From contig NZ_JBLUOA010000001.1 of the NCBI RefSeq assembly GCF_048060095.1, positions 186,001-250,000 on the forward strand: DNA of 64,000 nt, read 5' to 3'. The stretch's first letter is position 1, and each line of letters opens with the position of its first letter. The stretch comes from JBLUOA01 sp048060095 (lineage in GTDB: Bacteria; Pseudomonadota; Alphaproteobacteria; Rhodobacterales; Rhodobacteraceae). Below, one piece after another: positions 7,997 through 15,506 of this stretch. The translations under genes and the position numbers were made by a program. Under the pieces are notes generated by a model, which worked only from the letters and a program-made list of their open reading frames with translations, was not told the origin of the DNA and did not search any database.

Positions 7997-8452
7997 ATGC
8001 TCGACTATCATATCCACCGCCTGCAACCCGAAGACGCCGAACACTTCACGGCGATGCTTGATCTCTTCTCCGAAGCGTTCGAGGACCCCGAAAATTACGC
8101 TTCGGCACGTCCCGGGGTGTCATATCGTCGTGATCTATTGGGTCGTGACGATATCTTTGCGTTGGTGGCCCTCTCCAATGATACCGTCGTCGGCGCAGCG
8201 GTCGCCTACGAATTGATGAAATCTGAGCAGGAGCGGTCGGAAATCTACCTATACGACATCGCGACCGCTCAGAGCCACCGGCGCAAGGGCGTCGCAACGG
8301 CCCTCATCGGCGGCCTCGTCAAGATCGCACAAGCACAAAACGCCTATTCGCTTTACGTGCAAGCTGATTACGAGGATGGTCCGGCCGTCGCGCTCTACAC
8401 CAAACTGGGGCAACGAGAAGACGTTCTGCACTTTGATCTGTCCCTAAATTGA
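7997..8452 (+). CDS. GNAT acetyltransferase of the AAC(3)-I aminoglycoside type
   Basis: A 151-residue GNAT protein. It follows the AAC(3)-I family closely along its length: FTAMLDLFSEAFEDPENY at the start, VVGAAVAYEL, RSEIYLYDIA, the acetyl-CoA pyrophosphate loop HRRKGVATALI (residues 94-104), VQADYEDGPAVALYTKLG (121-138) and a C-terminal REDVLHFD. Family enzymes acetylate the 3-amino group of the deoxystreptamine ring of gentamicin-type aminoglycosides. The start is ATG 7997, where the family's N-terminus aligns; the longer ORF upstream has unrelated arginine-rich sequence. No integron or mobile element is visible nearby, so this looks like a resident chromosomal gene. Actual resistance is unproven. 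Confidence 0.87.
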   Translation: MLDYHIHRLQPEDAEHFTAMLDLFSEAFEDPENYASARPGVSYRRDLLGRDDIFALVALSNDTVVGAAVAYELMKSEQERSEIYLYDIATAQSHRRKGVATALIGGLVKIAQAQNAYSLYVQADYEDGPAVALYTKLGQREDVLHFDLSLN

Positions 8453-8818
8453 TTTTGACTGAGTTTCTCTTTGGCACAGCCGAGCACGGCGACAGAATGC
8501 AACAGACCTCCAATCTTAATGAAGTCACGTCCGGCTTCTCCAGCGTAGTCTGAGTCGGATCTGACGACCCTTAACGGCCTTGCGGCTCCACCCAATATCA
8601 CTCAACCAGCTTCCCGAAACTGAACCTTCGTTCGGGGGCGCAGCATATTCTTTCGCTCAAAGACGGCAACGCGGATCAAGCCGCCGCATCGGGTGAAATA
8701 CCACGCTCTCAGCGGAAATTTCCACGCTGGTTACAACGGTCACCACCACGGTTGTCGCAGACAGTGCCTGGACGGAATCGGAGGTCAGTTTCGACCCCTG
8801 AAGGTTTGAGGACCAGAG
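8453..8818. other. Gene-free interval
   Basis: No supported gene lies here. A minus-strand ORF over 8395-8601 overlaps the acetyltransferase end and has no start signal; it may be decayed dispersed sequence. The last 100 bases presumably hold the promoter of the 8819-10086 pair, but no clear promoter boxes or riboswitch were recognised. Confidence 0.5.
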
Positions 8819-9031
8819 ATGACATTTTCAAGATACGCAGTGCTACTGGCTGCCGCGCTGGTGCTGGGTGCAAAGGCGGCGGACGCCGACCAGATGCTGT
8901 TCCCAAGGCTCGAATTTGCCCCTTGGGTGGGCGCAGAAGGAAATGTCTCCGCAGCCCCTGCAAATCAACAAGCGGTGCACTTCGCCGCGCCAAAATCGAA
9001 CACATCCACACAAGACGGAGATGACGAATGA
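8819..9031 (+). CDS. Small exported protein preceding the methyltransferase
   Basis: A 70-residue ORF starting MTFSRYAVLLAAALVLGAKA, a typical signal peptide (positively charged start, hydrophobic core, AKA/ADA cleavage region). About 48 polar residues follow, ending STQDGDDE with no recognised domain. The stop overlaps the start of the methyltransferase by 4 bases (ATGA), implying translational coupling. The upstream GAGGACCAGAG can serve as a ribosome binding site. The function is unknown. The coupling and the signal peptide are the reasons to consider it real. Confidence 0.6.
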   Translation: MTFSRYAVLLAAALVLGAKAADADQMLFPRLEFAPWVGAEGNVSAAPANQQAVHFAAPKSNTSTQDGDDE

Positions 9032-10086
9032 CTGTAAATCCCGAAATGCTTAACTTTCATGTCGAGCGCCTGTTTGCGGACCTTTCCGCGGGTTATGGCG
9101 GTGTCATGGTCAGCATCGGAACGAAGCTGGGTCTTTACAAGGCGATGGAGGCGCAAGGGCCGATGACTTCCGTGCAAATCGCAAACCGGGCTGGCTGTGC
9201 CGAGCGTTACGTGCGCGAATGGCTGAACAGTCAGGTCGCGGGCGGCTATGTGAATTACCACCCCGCTGAAGATCTTTATGAGATGACACCAGAGCAGGCG
9301 ATGATCCTCGTCGATGACACCTCGCCGGTCTATCTGCCGCACGCATGGCAGGTCGTCGCATCGATGTGGGCGGATGAAGCGAAGGCGATCGAGGCGATCC
9401 GCACCGGGCGCGGCGTTGCGTGGGGCGACCATGACGGGCGGCTTTACTGCGGGGTCGCGGCGTTTTTCCGCAACGGCTATTCTGCGAGTCTGGTGCAGGA
9501 ATGGCTGCCCGCGCTTGATGGCGTCGTCGAAAAGCTGGAGCGCGGCGCGCGGGTGGCTGATGTTGGCTGCGGCCACGGTCATTCGGCCGTGATGATGGCG
9601 CAGGCGTTTCCGAATTCCACCTTCTACGGCTATGACGTTCACGAAGGGTCGATTGACGAAGCGCGAAAGGTCGCGGCGGCGGCTGGCGTCAGCGAACGCG
9701 TGACGTTCGAGGTTGCGGATGCATCAGGATACGCCGAACGCGATCTTGATCTGGTCTGCTTCTTTGACTGCCTGCACGACATGGGCAACCCGGTGTCCGC
9801 CGCCCGGCATGCCCGGTCAGCACTGGCCAAAGGTGGCTCGGTGATGCTGGTAGAACCCGCCGCCGAGGATCGGGTGGAGGACAACATCAACCCCATCGGG
9901 CGACTGTATTACGCGGCGTCCACGACGCTCTGTTGTGCCCATGCGATTTCGGAGAACGGAACGCATGTGCTGGGTGCGCAAGCCGGGCAGCGCCGCCTTT
10001 CGGATGTCTTTGCCGATGCCGGTTTCTCGGGGCTGGCGGAAGCGACCCGCACCCCGTTCAACCTGATCCTGCAGGCAAAAGCGTAA
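9028..10086 (+). CDS. Class I SAM-dependent methyltransferase with N-terminal winged helix
   Basis: A 352-residue protein. Residues 20-95 form a winged-helix dimerisation domain (IGTKLGLYKAMEAQGPMTSVQIA, CAERYVREWLNSQVAGGYV), as in O-methyltransferase-like and Rv2258c-type enzymes. Residues 170-350 are the Rossmann methyltransferase: motif I VADVGCGHGHS (176-186), acidic motif II FYGYDVHEGSI, motif III region VTFEVADASGY and FFDCLHDMG. The substrate is unknown; family members methylate small molecules. It is coupled to the small exported protein upstream. A GC-rich hairpin just downstream may end the transcript. Confidence 0.87.
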   Translation: MTVNPEMLNFHVERLFADLSAGYGGVMVSIGTKLGLYKAMEAQGPMTSVQIANRAGCAERYVREWLNSQVAGGYVNYHPAEDLYEMTPEQAMILVDDTSPVYLPHAWQVVASMWADEAKAIEAIRTGRGVAWGDHDGRLYCGVAAFFRNGYSASLVQEWLPALDGVVEKLERGARVADVGCGHGHSAVMMAQAFPNSTFYGYDVHEGSIDEARKVAAAAGVSERVTFEVADASGYAERDLDLVCFFDCLHDMGNPVSAARHARSALAKGGSVMLVEPAAEDRVEDNINPIGRLYYAASTTLCCAHAISENGTHVLGAQAGQRRLSDVFADAGFSGLAEATRTPFNLILQAKA

Positions 10087-10095
10087 CGCGATACC

Positions 10096-10119
10096 GGCGG
10101 GCCGGGGGATCGGCCCGCC
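10096..10119 (+). terminator. GC-rich hairpin after the methyltransferase
   Basis: GGCGGGCC (10096-10103) and GGCCCGCC (10112-10119) pair perfectly around an 8-base loop, 10 bases after the stop. There is no T tract, so termination is likely but not certain. Confidence 0.5.
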
Positions 10120-10340
10120 CGTGACGCATGGTGGAAATTCAGATGCGTGTTGTTCCCTCAGTTCGGTCGGCAATACCGTCGAATCCGACTTTGCGCCACA
10201 TGAAGCACCACGATTTTCTAGGCAAAGATGCATCGTTGATGTGAACGCCAATTTTTCATTGGAAGGGCTGCATGAAAGATGATCCGAATATCTGTTTTAC
10301 AGACTCTATGCGATCGCCTCCATCCAATAGGATCCACAAC

Positions 10341-10739
10341 ATGAACTACGTCAAAATTTACGCGGGCGAAGACGGGAAATCCCGTTTCGTCGATGAGACT
10401 TGGCAGGTAATCGCAGGCGATTTCACACCGCCATCGCCGTCAGGATACATGGTCACCCCTACGATGTCTGCGAGCGGCGTGTTGGTGATGCATCATCCCG
10501 CCGACTACCTAGACGATTGGCACTGCGCGCCAGCGCTGGTTCTTGGAACTGTCTTGAAAGGGTCGGTTCGGATTCTGACCAGCAACGGTGATGCGCGGGT
10601 GTTGGCCCCCGGAGATCAGTTTCTGGCGGCGGACCTGACCGGATCGGGACACAAGATGGAGGAAGCAAACGGGGAATCCTACGATCTTGCTTTGGTCGTA
10701 CTCGACAATGTTCCTGCTTCCCTACCTAGAGGTCTGTGA
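10341..10739 (+). CDS. Small cupin-fold protein
   Basis: A 132-residue protein. The beta-barrel segment includes VMHHPADYLDDWHCAP, then LVLGTVLKGSVRILTSNGDARVLAPGDQFLAADLTGSGHKM, the pattern of a single cupin domain (glycine turns, PGD motif, late histidine). Metal ligands are plausible (H-H, H, H), but the canonical G(X)5HXH motif is not clean, so metal binding is uncertain. I chose ATG 10341 over the upstream ATG at 10272 because TAGGATC precedes it and the upstream 23 residues look non-coding. The stop overlaps the GST start (TGATG), indicating an operon. Confidence 0.75.
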   Translation: MNYVKIYAGEDGKSRFVDETWQVIAGDFTPPSPSGYMVTPTMSASGVLVMHHPADYLDDWHCAPALVLGTVLKGSVRILTSNGDARVLAPGDQFLAADLTGSGHKMEEANGESYDLALVVLDNVPASLPRGL

Positions 10740-11356
10740 TGAAGCTATATTACATGCCCGGAGCGTGCTCTTTAGCGCCTCATATCGCACTCCGCGAAGC
10801 CGATCTGCCATTTGGTTTGGTGAAAGTCGACTATCATTCCAGACGGACAGAGCATGATCGCGACTATCGTGAGGTCAATCCCAAGGGTTATGTGCCGGCC
10901 TTGGTGTTGGACGATGGCCAGCTTCTGACCGAAGTTTCTGTGATCCTGCAATATGTCGATGCGCTGGCGCCCGACGCCGCTTTGCTGCCGGCGTCCGGGA
11001 TGAAGCGTTTCAGAGCATTGGAATGGCTGAACTATATCGGCACAGAGATCCACAAGAGCTTCAGTCCATTATTTCGACCGACAACGCCAGACGTGTTTCT
11101 GAAGCCGGGCAGGGAGCAACTGAAACGACGGCTGGCCGTTGTGGAAAGCCATTTGCATCAGCATGACTATCTGATGGGGTCCGACTTCTCGTTAGCAGAC
11201 ATCTATCTTTTCACGGTCTGTCGTTGGCTGGGCGATCAGGAACTTTCGCTCACTGATTGGCCAGCGCTGCTGCGCCACTCCGGCGATATCGCGACGAGAC
11301 ACGCTGTGCGGGAGGCTTTGGTAAGCGAGGGACTCTCTGATACTGACGTGGAATAA
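10739..11356 (+). CDS. Beta-class glutathione S-transferase (GstA-like)
   Basis: A 205-residue protein that tracks the Escherichia coli GstA pattern: MKLYYMPGACSLAPHIALRE with the beta-class cysteine at residue 10, NPKGYVPALVLDDGQLLTE (cis-Pro and gamma-Glu binding strand), then EWLNYIGTEIHKSFSPLF with the conserved His at 105, and SLADIYLFTV in the C-terminal helical domain. Known beta-class enzymes conjugate glutathione to electrophiles and can reduce mixed disulfides. Start ATG 10739 shares one base with the cupin stop. A LysE-type exporter follows 57 bases downstream. Confidence 0.92.
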   Translation: MKLYYMPGACSLAPHIALREADLPFGLVKVDYHSRRTEHDRDYREVNPKGYVPALVLDDGQLLTEVSVILQYVDALAPDAALLPASGMKRFRALEWLNYIGTEIHKSFSPLFRPTTPDVFLKPGREQLKRRLAVVESHLHQHDYLMGSDFSLADIYLFTVCRWLGDQELSLTDWPALLRHSGDIATRHAVREALVSEGLSDTDVE

Positions 11357-11413
11357 GCAGCAAGATCTGCGCATAAGGTATGCGCCACAGGCGGCCAGAG
11401 AAAGATCCACGCC

Positions 11414-12040
11414 ATGCCCGAATTGTCGACCTTACTGACCTACATCGCCATTCTGACGGGCTTTGTGTTCTTTCCCGGACCATCGATCCTGCTGACGCTC
11501 ACCCGGTCATCAACTTCGGGGGCTCGCGTAGGGGTCGCGACAAGCCTTGGTATTGCGCTTGGCGATCTCGTTCACACAGTCATGGCCGTCGTTGGGATTT
11601 CCGCAATTCTGCTGACCTCGGCGCAGGCATTCACAGTTATCAAGTTACTTGGCGCGGGATACCTGATCTACATCGGGTTGCGCTCCTTGTTCGAAGGGCG
11701 TTTGAATACCAAACCAGAGGCCACCGTCCCGATTTCCGTGCGTCAAGCTTTTCGCCAAGCTTGCGTCGCAGAGATATTAAATCCGAAATCGGCAATGTTC
11801 TTTCTTGCGTTCCTGCCCCAGTTCGTCGATCCGAGACTTGGACATATCGCGATGCAGTTGATGATCCTCGGCTTACTGTTCGTATTGATGGGCGCTGTAG
11901 CAACGCTCGTCGTCGCATTTGCTGCTGGGCATGTCGGCCGGTTCCTTCGTCGAAACCCGAGTGTCCAACGCTGGCAGTCGAAGGTCGTTGGGAGCATCTA
12001 TTGTGCGCTTGGGATCAGATTGGCATTTCAGGAGCGATGA
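11414..12040 (+). CDS. LysE/RhtB-family amino-acid exporter
   Basis: A 208-residue membrane protein with about six hydrophobic helices and the family signature FFPGPSILLTLTRSSTSGARVGVATSLGIALGD near the N-terminus. KLLGAGYLIYIGLRSL and LNPKSAMFFLAFLPQFV follow, both typical of the RhtB/LysE family. It exports an amino acid or derivative; the substrate is not predictable. It sits on the same strand after the cupin and GST genes and may be read with them. Two small hairpins follow the stop. Confidence 0.9.
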   Translation: MPELSTLLTYIAILTGFVFFPGPSILLTLTRSSTSGARVGVATSLGIALGDLVHTVMAVVGISAILLTSAQAFTVIKLLGAGYLIYIGLRSLFEGRLNTKPEATVPISVRQAFRQACVAEILNPKSAMFFLAFLPQFVDPRLGHIAMQLMILGLLFVLMGAVATLVVAFAAGHVGRFLRRNPSVQRWQSKVVGSIYCALGIRLAFQER

Positions 12041-12075
12041 AGGTCCACAGGCGACAAGTCACTCCGAATAGCGAC

Positions 12076-12093
12076 CGCCGGATTGAACCGGCG
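12076..12093 (+). terminator. Hairpin after the LysE gene (weak terminator candidate)
   Basis: CGCCGG (12076-12081) pairs with CCGGCG (12088-12093) around ATTGAA. A second hairpin CACTGT/ACAGTG lies at 12115-12130. Neither has a T tract. The first superficially resembles a tRNA T-arm but lacks the rest of a tRNA. Confidence 0.3.
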
Positions 12094-12293
12094 ACAATTG
12101 CCTGAACCCTGAGGCACTGTGTCTACAGTGCGTGCGGGCTGAATGTGCTCAAAACGAGATGCCAACCGTTGCCGTTCAGGCTTTCCGGGGCTATTATTGG
12201 TGCCAACAAGTAGGAGTGCTCTGACAGTGATCAAATAAGACCCAATGCAAAAGCTGCCTTCGGGCACGTTGGAACTTATTTGTGGAGCACGAA

Positions 12294-12827
12294 ATGCATC
12301 CCATCACCTATGACGTTGCCGTTTCAATCGACGGCTATATTTCGGGTCCCGAAGGGAACATTTCAAAGTTTGCCCAAGAGGGGCCGATCGTAGAGGATTA
12401 CTTCGCCCGGTTGGCAGGCTATGCCGTCGCCATAATGGGTAAGGAGACTTACGAGTTTGGCTACCGTTTCGGTTTGAAGCCGGGTCAGAACCCCTACCAG
12501 CATATGAGAACGCTTGTATTCTCGCAGTCCATAAAATTGCCGGACGACAGCGATGTCACCGTGCATGATACGACTGATGTCAAGCTGCTCAAAGAGCTCA
12601 AGACCTCATCGAACGGGCCGATATATCTTTGTGGCGGCGGGGCGTTTGCCGGGTCACTTCTATCGATGGGCGTTATTGATCTTGTTCGTTTGAAACGTGC
12701 GCCGGTGGTTCTTGGCGGCGGTGTCAGCCTCTTCGGAGACTCAGCCACCTCTCCAGAATTGCGCCATGTCAAAACGCAGCAATATGATGGCGGATACGTC
12801 TTTCAGGAATTCGAAGTGGCATGCTAA
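12294..12827 (+). CDS. Dihydrofolate-reductase-like (RibD C-terminal domain) protein
   Basis: A 177-residue single-domain protein of the RibD_C/DHFR superfamily: ITYDVAVSIDGYISGPEGN at the N-terminus, AIMGKETYEFG in the middle, and the nucleotide-binding region IYLCGGGAFAGSLLSMGVIDLVRL with VVLGGGVSLFGD. Stand-alone members are NADPH-binding reductases whose substrates are mostly unknown. They are not necessarily folate or riboflavin enzymes. The start at ATG 12294 fits the family N-terminus better than the GTG four codons earlier; TGGAGCACGAA supplies the ribosome binding site. Confidence 0.85.
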   Translation: MHPITYDVAVSIDGYISGPEGNISKFAQEGPIVEDYFARLAGYAVAIMGKETYEFGYRFGLKPGQNPYQHMRTLVFSQSIKLPDDSDVTVHDTTDVKLLKELKTSSNGPIYLCGGGAFAGSLLSMGVIDLVRLKRAPVVLGGGVSLFGDSATSPELRHVKTQQYDGGYVFQEFEVAC

Positions 12828-13166
12828 ACCTCGCCATTCGGGTACTTCACTGCTGGAGGCATTCGAACGGCAGCTTCGGTTCCCTGCGCAGAGGCGGCAC
12901 GTGATCGAGACAATAGCAGGTCGGCACTTTCGAATTGATCAAATGACCGCGTGTCATACGACCGATGACCACTTCATTGGTCAGGCGGAGGCATTACGAT
13001 CAGAATGGGATGCGTCGCAAAGATCAACTACGGTTGATACGGCATTACTGCGGCGAGCATCCGAAAGCCGCCGTTCGTCTCGTCGGCAGCATCCGTCAAT
13101 TGGACTCATACCTGTCATTTAAGAACATGATGACCAAGCCCGATGCGGCCCACCTAATCCTCCCCC
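12828..13166. other. Gene-free interval ending in short tandem repeats
   Basis: No supported ORF. The ORFs reading through it on the plus strand are arginine/serine-rich shadows. The last bases are the 13-bp tandem repeats described separately. Confidence 0.5.
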
Positions 13167-13195
13167 TCAACCCTCCCCCTCAACCCTCCCCCTCA
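13157..13195 (-). repeat. Three copies of a 13-bp tandem repeat at the end of arfB
   Basis: CTCCCCCTCAACC (plus strand) is repeated about three times in a row. On the minus strand the first copies encode the last residues of ArfB (RGRVEGEG) and a TGA, so the C-terminus length depends on the repeat. Slippage could change it. Confidence 0.8.
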
Positions 13196-13589
13196 ACGCC
13201 TTCACCTCCCCGCGCACCTTCTTCGCCTTCAGCCGCCGCTTCTTGCTGCCGAGGGTCGGTTTCGTCGGCACTCTTCGCTTCGGCGCGTGGGTTGCGCGTT
13301 CGATCAGGTCCACCAGCCTTTCCCGCGCGATGTCTCGGTTGCGGGCTTGGCTTCGCGTCTCTTCGACGCGCAGCACGATGGCTCCGTCGGTTGTCCAACG
13401 CCGTCCGGCGAGGCGGCGGAGGCGGCGTTTGACGGGGTCGGGCAGGTTGGGGGAGCGCTCGGCCTCAAACCGCAGCTCTACGGCTGTTGAGACTTTGTTC
13501 ACGTTCTGACCGCCGGGGCCGGAGGAGCGGGTGAAGCTCTCGGTCAGTTCCCAGTCTTCGATCGTGATGGTGTCGGTGATGCGCAACAT
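13167..13589 (-). CDS. arfB: Alternative ribosome-rescue factor / peptidyl-tRNA hydrolase ArfB
   Basis: A 140-residue protein matching ArfB (YaeJ): MLRITDTITIEDWELTESF, then RSSGPGGQNVNKVSTAVELR with the catalytic GGQ at residues 26-28. VEETRSQARNRDIARERLVDLI follows, then a basic C-terminal tail (RRVPTKPTLGSKKRRLKAKK). In characterised ArfB that tail enters the empty mRNA channel of stalled ribosomes, while GGQ hydrolyses the peptidyl-tRNA. The last eight or so residues come from a 13-bp tandem repeat and are probably dispensable. It lies downstream of an 18-codon ORF and its hairpin on the same strand. Confidence 0.93.
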   Translation of the reverse strand: MLRITDTITIEDWELTESFTRSSGPGGQNVNKVSTAVELRFEAERSPNLPDPVKRRLRRLAGRRWTTDGAIVLRVEETRSQARNRDIARERLVDLIERATHAPKRRVPTKPTLGSKKRRLKAKKVRGEVKALRGRVEGEG

Positions 13590-13658
13590 GGGGTCAGGCT
13601 ACGGGTTTCGTGGCGAAACCGGAAGGCCGGCAATCTGCGGATATCGGTTGGAAATGAA

Positions 13659-13686
13659 AGAGCCCTCGCGCGGACGCAAGGGCTCT
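13659..13686 (-). terminator. Hairpin terminator after the 18-codon ORF
   Basis: AGAGCCCT and AGGGCTCT (13659-13666 and 13679-13686) pair perfectly around a 12-base GC-rich loop. On the minus strand the stem is followed by TTTCATTTCC, a weak U tract. It separates the small ORF at 13760-13816 from arfB. Confidence 0.65.
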
Positions 13687-13759
13687 CCTCGAGAATTGGA
13701 GGTGGCAAGCAGGGATCAGTCAGCCCTGAAGCCAGATGTTTGCATAGAGGGGCTGCCCC

Positions 13760-13816
13760 CTAAACGAACACCCCGCTCGAAACCTTCACCAGCTGCTCCT
13801 GTTTCCCAATAATCAT
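13760..13816 (-). CDS. 18-codon ORF with strong ribosome binding site (small protein or leader peptide)
   Basis: On the minus strand an ATG at 13816 is preceded by AAAGGAGGTGCCT, a near-perfect Shine-Dalgarno sequence with good spacing, and opens MIIGKQEQLVKVSSGVFV followed by TAG. About 75 bases further on there is a GC-rich hairpin (13659-13686). A TTGACA occurs about 55 bases upstream of the ATG (near 13874-13879) as a possible -35 box; the -10 is weak. The peptide has no run of a single amino acid that would mark it as a classical attenuation leader. It may be a small protein, a regulatory leader for arfB, or part of a small RNA. I do not recognise it. Confidence 0.5.
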   Translation of the reverse strand: MIIGKQEQLVKVSSGVFV

Positions 13817-13885
13817 AGGCACCTCCTTTCTGGTTGTTATTCACAGGTTGAAGCGTGCCACAGATTTTGTGTTTGTCAAAAGAAA

Positions 13886-14527
13886 TTACGCAGCATGTGG
13901 CATGATTTTTCTGACAATGACCCGAAACGGCACGAGCGCGATGATCGCGAGCGACAGTTTCACCAGCCAGTCCGCGACGGCGAGCGAGACCCAGAGCGGA
14001 ACCTCAGCGCCCCGTCCGAGGAAGGGCAAAGGCTCCCACGCCCAAGAGATTGCGGCGTCCGCCTCGGGGCCGAAAATCACGACCGATGCAGAGAACGCGA
14101 TGGTGAAGAACAGGGCGGTATCGACGATTGATCCGATCAGCGTGGACGCCAGCGGCGCGCGCCACCATGCGCCGTGACGCAGGCGATCAAACACCGCGAT
14201 ATCAAGAAGTTGCGCCGTCATGAACGCAACGGCAGAGGCGACGGCGATCCGCAACGCGACAGCGGGGGCGAGGATGCCCGGCGCGACCTCAATCATGATC
14301 TGCGAGCCGATCAGCGAACAGACGATGCCGACCACGAACCCCGCGAACACCACACGGCGTGCGGCATGGGCGCCGTAGACGCGGTTCATCACATCGGTGA
14401 CGAGGAACGCCAGCGGGTAGGTGAACGCGCCCCAGGTCAGCCAGTTGCCGAACAGAAATTGCACAAGGATGTTTGACGCCACGACAATGGTGGCCATGGC
14501 AAGAATGCCGGGAAGAAGTCGTTTCAT
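13886..14527 (-). CDS. yhhQ: Queuosine-precursor transporter (YhhQ/VUT family)
   Basis: A 213-residue protein with about six transmembrane helices. Family features: ASNILVQFLFGNWLTWGAFTYP, the motif FLVTDVMNRVYGAHAARRVV, and FMTAQLLDIAVFDRLRH with GSIVDTALFFTIAF, all typical of the YhhQ (COG1738) family. Those proteins import preQ0/preQ1 for queuosine tRNA modification. I chose ATG 14527, where the family starts (MKRLLPG), over the upstream start that would add 37 unrelated residues. The 5-prime leader has a compact pseudoknot-like element described separately. Confidence 0.88.
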   Translation of the reverse strand: MKRLLPGILAMATIVVASNILVQFLFGNWLTWGAFTYPLAFLVTDVMNRVYGAHAARRVVFAGFVVGIVCSLIGSQIMIEVAPGILAPAVALRIAVASAVAFMTAQLLDIAVFDRLRHGAWWRAPLASTLIGSIVDTALFFTIAFSASVVIFGPEADAAISWAWEPLPFLGRGAEVPLWVSLAVADWLVKLSLAIIALVPFRVIVRKIMPHAA

Positions 14528-14533
14528 AAATCT

Positions 14534-14570
14534 GGTCCGTTTTTGCAAGGTAGCGGAGACTTGGCCTTGC
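14534..14570 (-). promoter_or_regulatory. Candidate preQ1-I-like riboswitch in the leader of the queuosine-precursor transporter
   Basis: Read on the minus strand this leader gives CAAG, a two-base gap, TCCG, a short loop CTAC, CTTG, then CAAAAA and CGGA. CAAG/CTTG can form the P1 stem (a longer GCAAGG/CCTTGC stem is also possible). TCCG can pair with the downstream CGGA as a pseudoknot, with an A-rich linker between. This is the order and size (about 35 bases) of a preQ1-I aptamer. The CGGA lies 8 bases before the ATG, so pairing would hide the ribosome binding site. The neighbouring gene fits the ligand. The short P1 and the absence of a consensus alignment keep this tentative. Confidence 0.4.
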
Positions 14571-14615
14571 GTCATTTGCAAGACGGCGCTGCCTAGCACG
14601 CACACGGGGCGGGGA

Positions 14616-15506
14616 TCAAGGGACGCGGTATTCCACAAGCTCTGTCTGCTGAAACATGACGAAGTTATCGTCGGACACCATCGTCAACCGGATCGCGCCC
14701 GCGTCGTCGCGCCAGACACTCAGCCCTTCAAGGTTGTCGTGCCGCCCGGCGGAGGTGGTTAGCAACACCTCCTCATTTTTCACGGCGCCCTCTGCCACAT
14801 CGAAACGACGGACACGGGTGCGGAACCCGGTGAAGCCTGTGAAGTGACGCTCTAGCACGTAGAACTTTCCATCCGGTCCGAAATCCGCGCCGACGGGCAG
14901 GTAAGGGCCACGGCGGGTCAGGGAGAAGGGCTGATCCCATGTGCCGTCATTGAACCGATAAACGGGGATCGGGCCGGTGCGGCTTTCGCCAATTTCGGGT
15001 AGTGTATAAAGCGCACCCCCTGCGTCGATGGCGAGCGCTTCCAGCCCGCCATTCTTCGGCATATCCTCAAACGCCGGGTGGTCCGGCATGGGCGTCGGCG
15101 CGGTGCTGAGTGTTGAGAATTGCCAGATGCGGGTGTCGTTTTCATAGGACACGTAAATCGCGCCATCTTGGCCAATGGCCAGCCCTTCGGGGTCGCGCTG
15201 TTTGCGGGTCAGCCGGGTGGCGGACGGGTTCAGCATGATAAGGTCGGATCGCACCGCGATATCGGTGACAATGCCATCGGTTCGCGAAATCCCTGCTTTG
15301 AAGATTCTCCCCCGGTCGCTGATCACGATCAGGTCCGCGCCGTTCGCCCCGATTTCCATGCCGGACAGGCCGCCGAATTTCTCGTGATCCTCCTGCCAAC
15401 GGGTTTTGCCGACGAACTCTGCCACCCCGGTGTCCGGGGATGCGTCGACGACAAATCCGGCGAGAAGTAGGACCCCGCCTAGCGCGAGGATAAGACGTTT
15501 GCGCAT
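14616..15506 (-). CDS. Esterase-like activity of phytase family protein (exported)
   Basis: A 296-residue protein with an N-terminal signal peptide (MRKRLILALGGVLLLAGFVVDA). It has beta-propeller-like repeats: KFGGLSGMEIGANGADLIVISDRGRIF, RDPEGLAIGQDGAIYVSYE, GGLEALAIDAGGALYTLPE, and a late HDNLEGLSVWRDDAG. These are hallmarks of the phytase-like/esterase-like domain (PF13449). Despite the name, members have no firmly assigned substrate. It is exported to the periplasm. Its first codons overlap the end of mepA by 28 bases, so it belongs to the mepA operon. Confidence 0.87.
   Translation of the reverse strand: MRKRLILALGGVLLLAGFVVDASPDTGVAEFVGKTRWQEDHEKFGGLSGMEIGANGADLIVISDRGRIFKAGISRTDGIVTDIAVRSDLIMLNPSATRLTRKQRDPEGLAIGQDGAIYVSYENDTRIWQFSTLSTAPTPMPDHPAFEDMPKNGGLEALAIDAGGALYTLPEIGESRTGPIPVYRFNDGTWDQPFSLTRRGPYLPVGADFGPDGKFYVLERHFTGFTGFRTRVRRFDVAEGAVKNEEVLLTTSAGRHDNLEGLSVWRDDAGAIRLTMVSDDNFVMFQQTELVEYRVP

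Noticed and set aside
12070..12100. tRNA T-arm-like sequence CGCCGGTTCAATCCGGCG on the minus strand
   Set aside because: The loop spacing is wrong and no acceptor, D or anticodon arms are present; treated as a simple hairpin.
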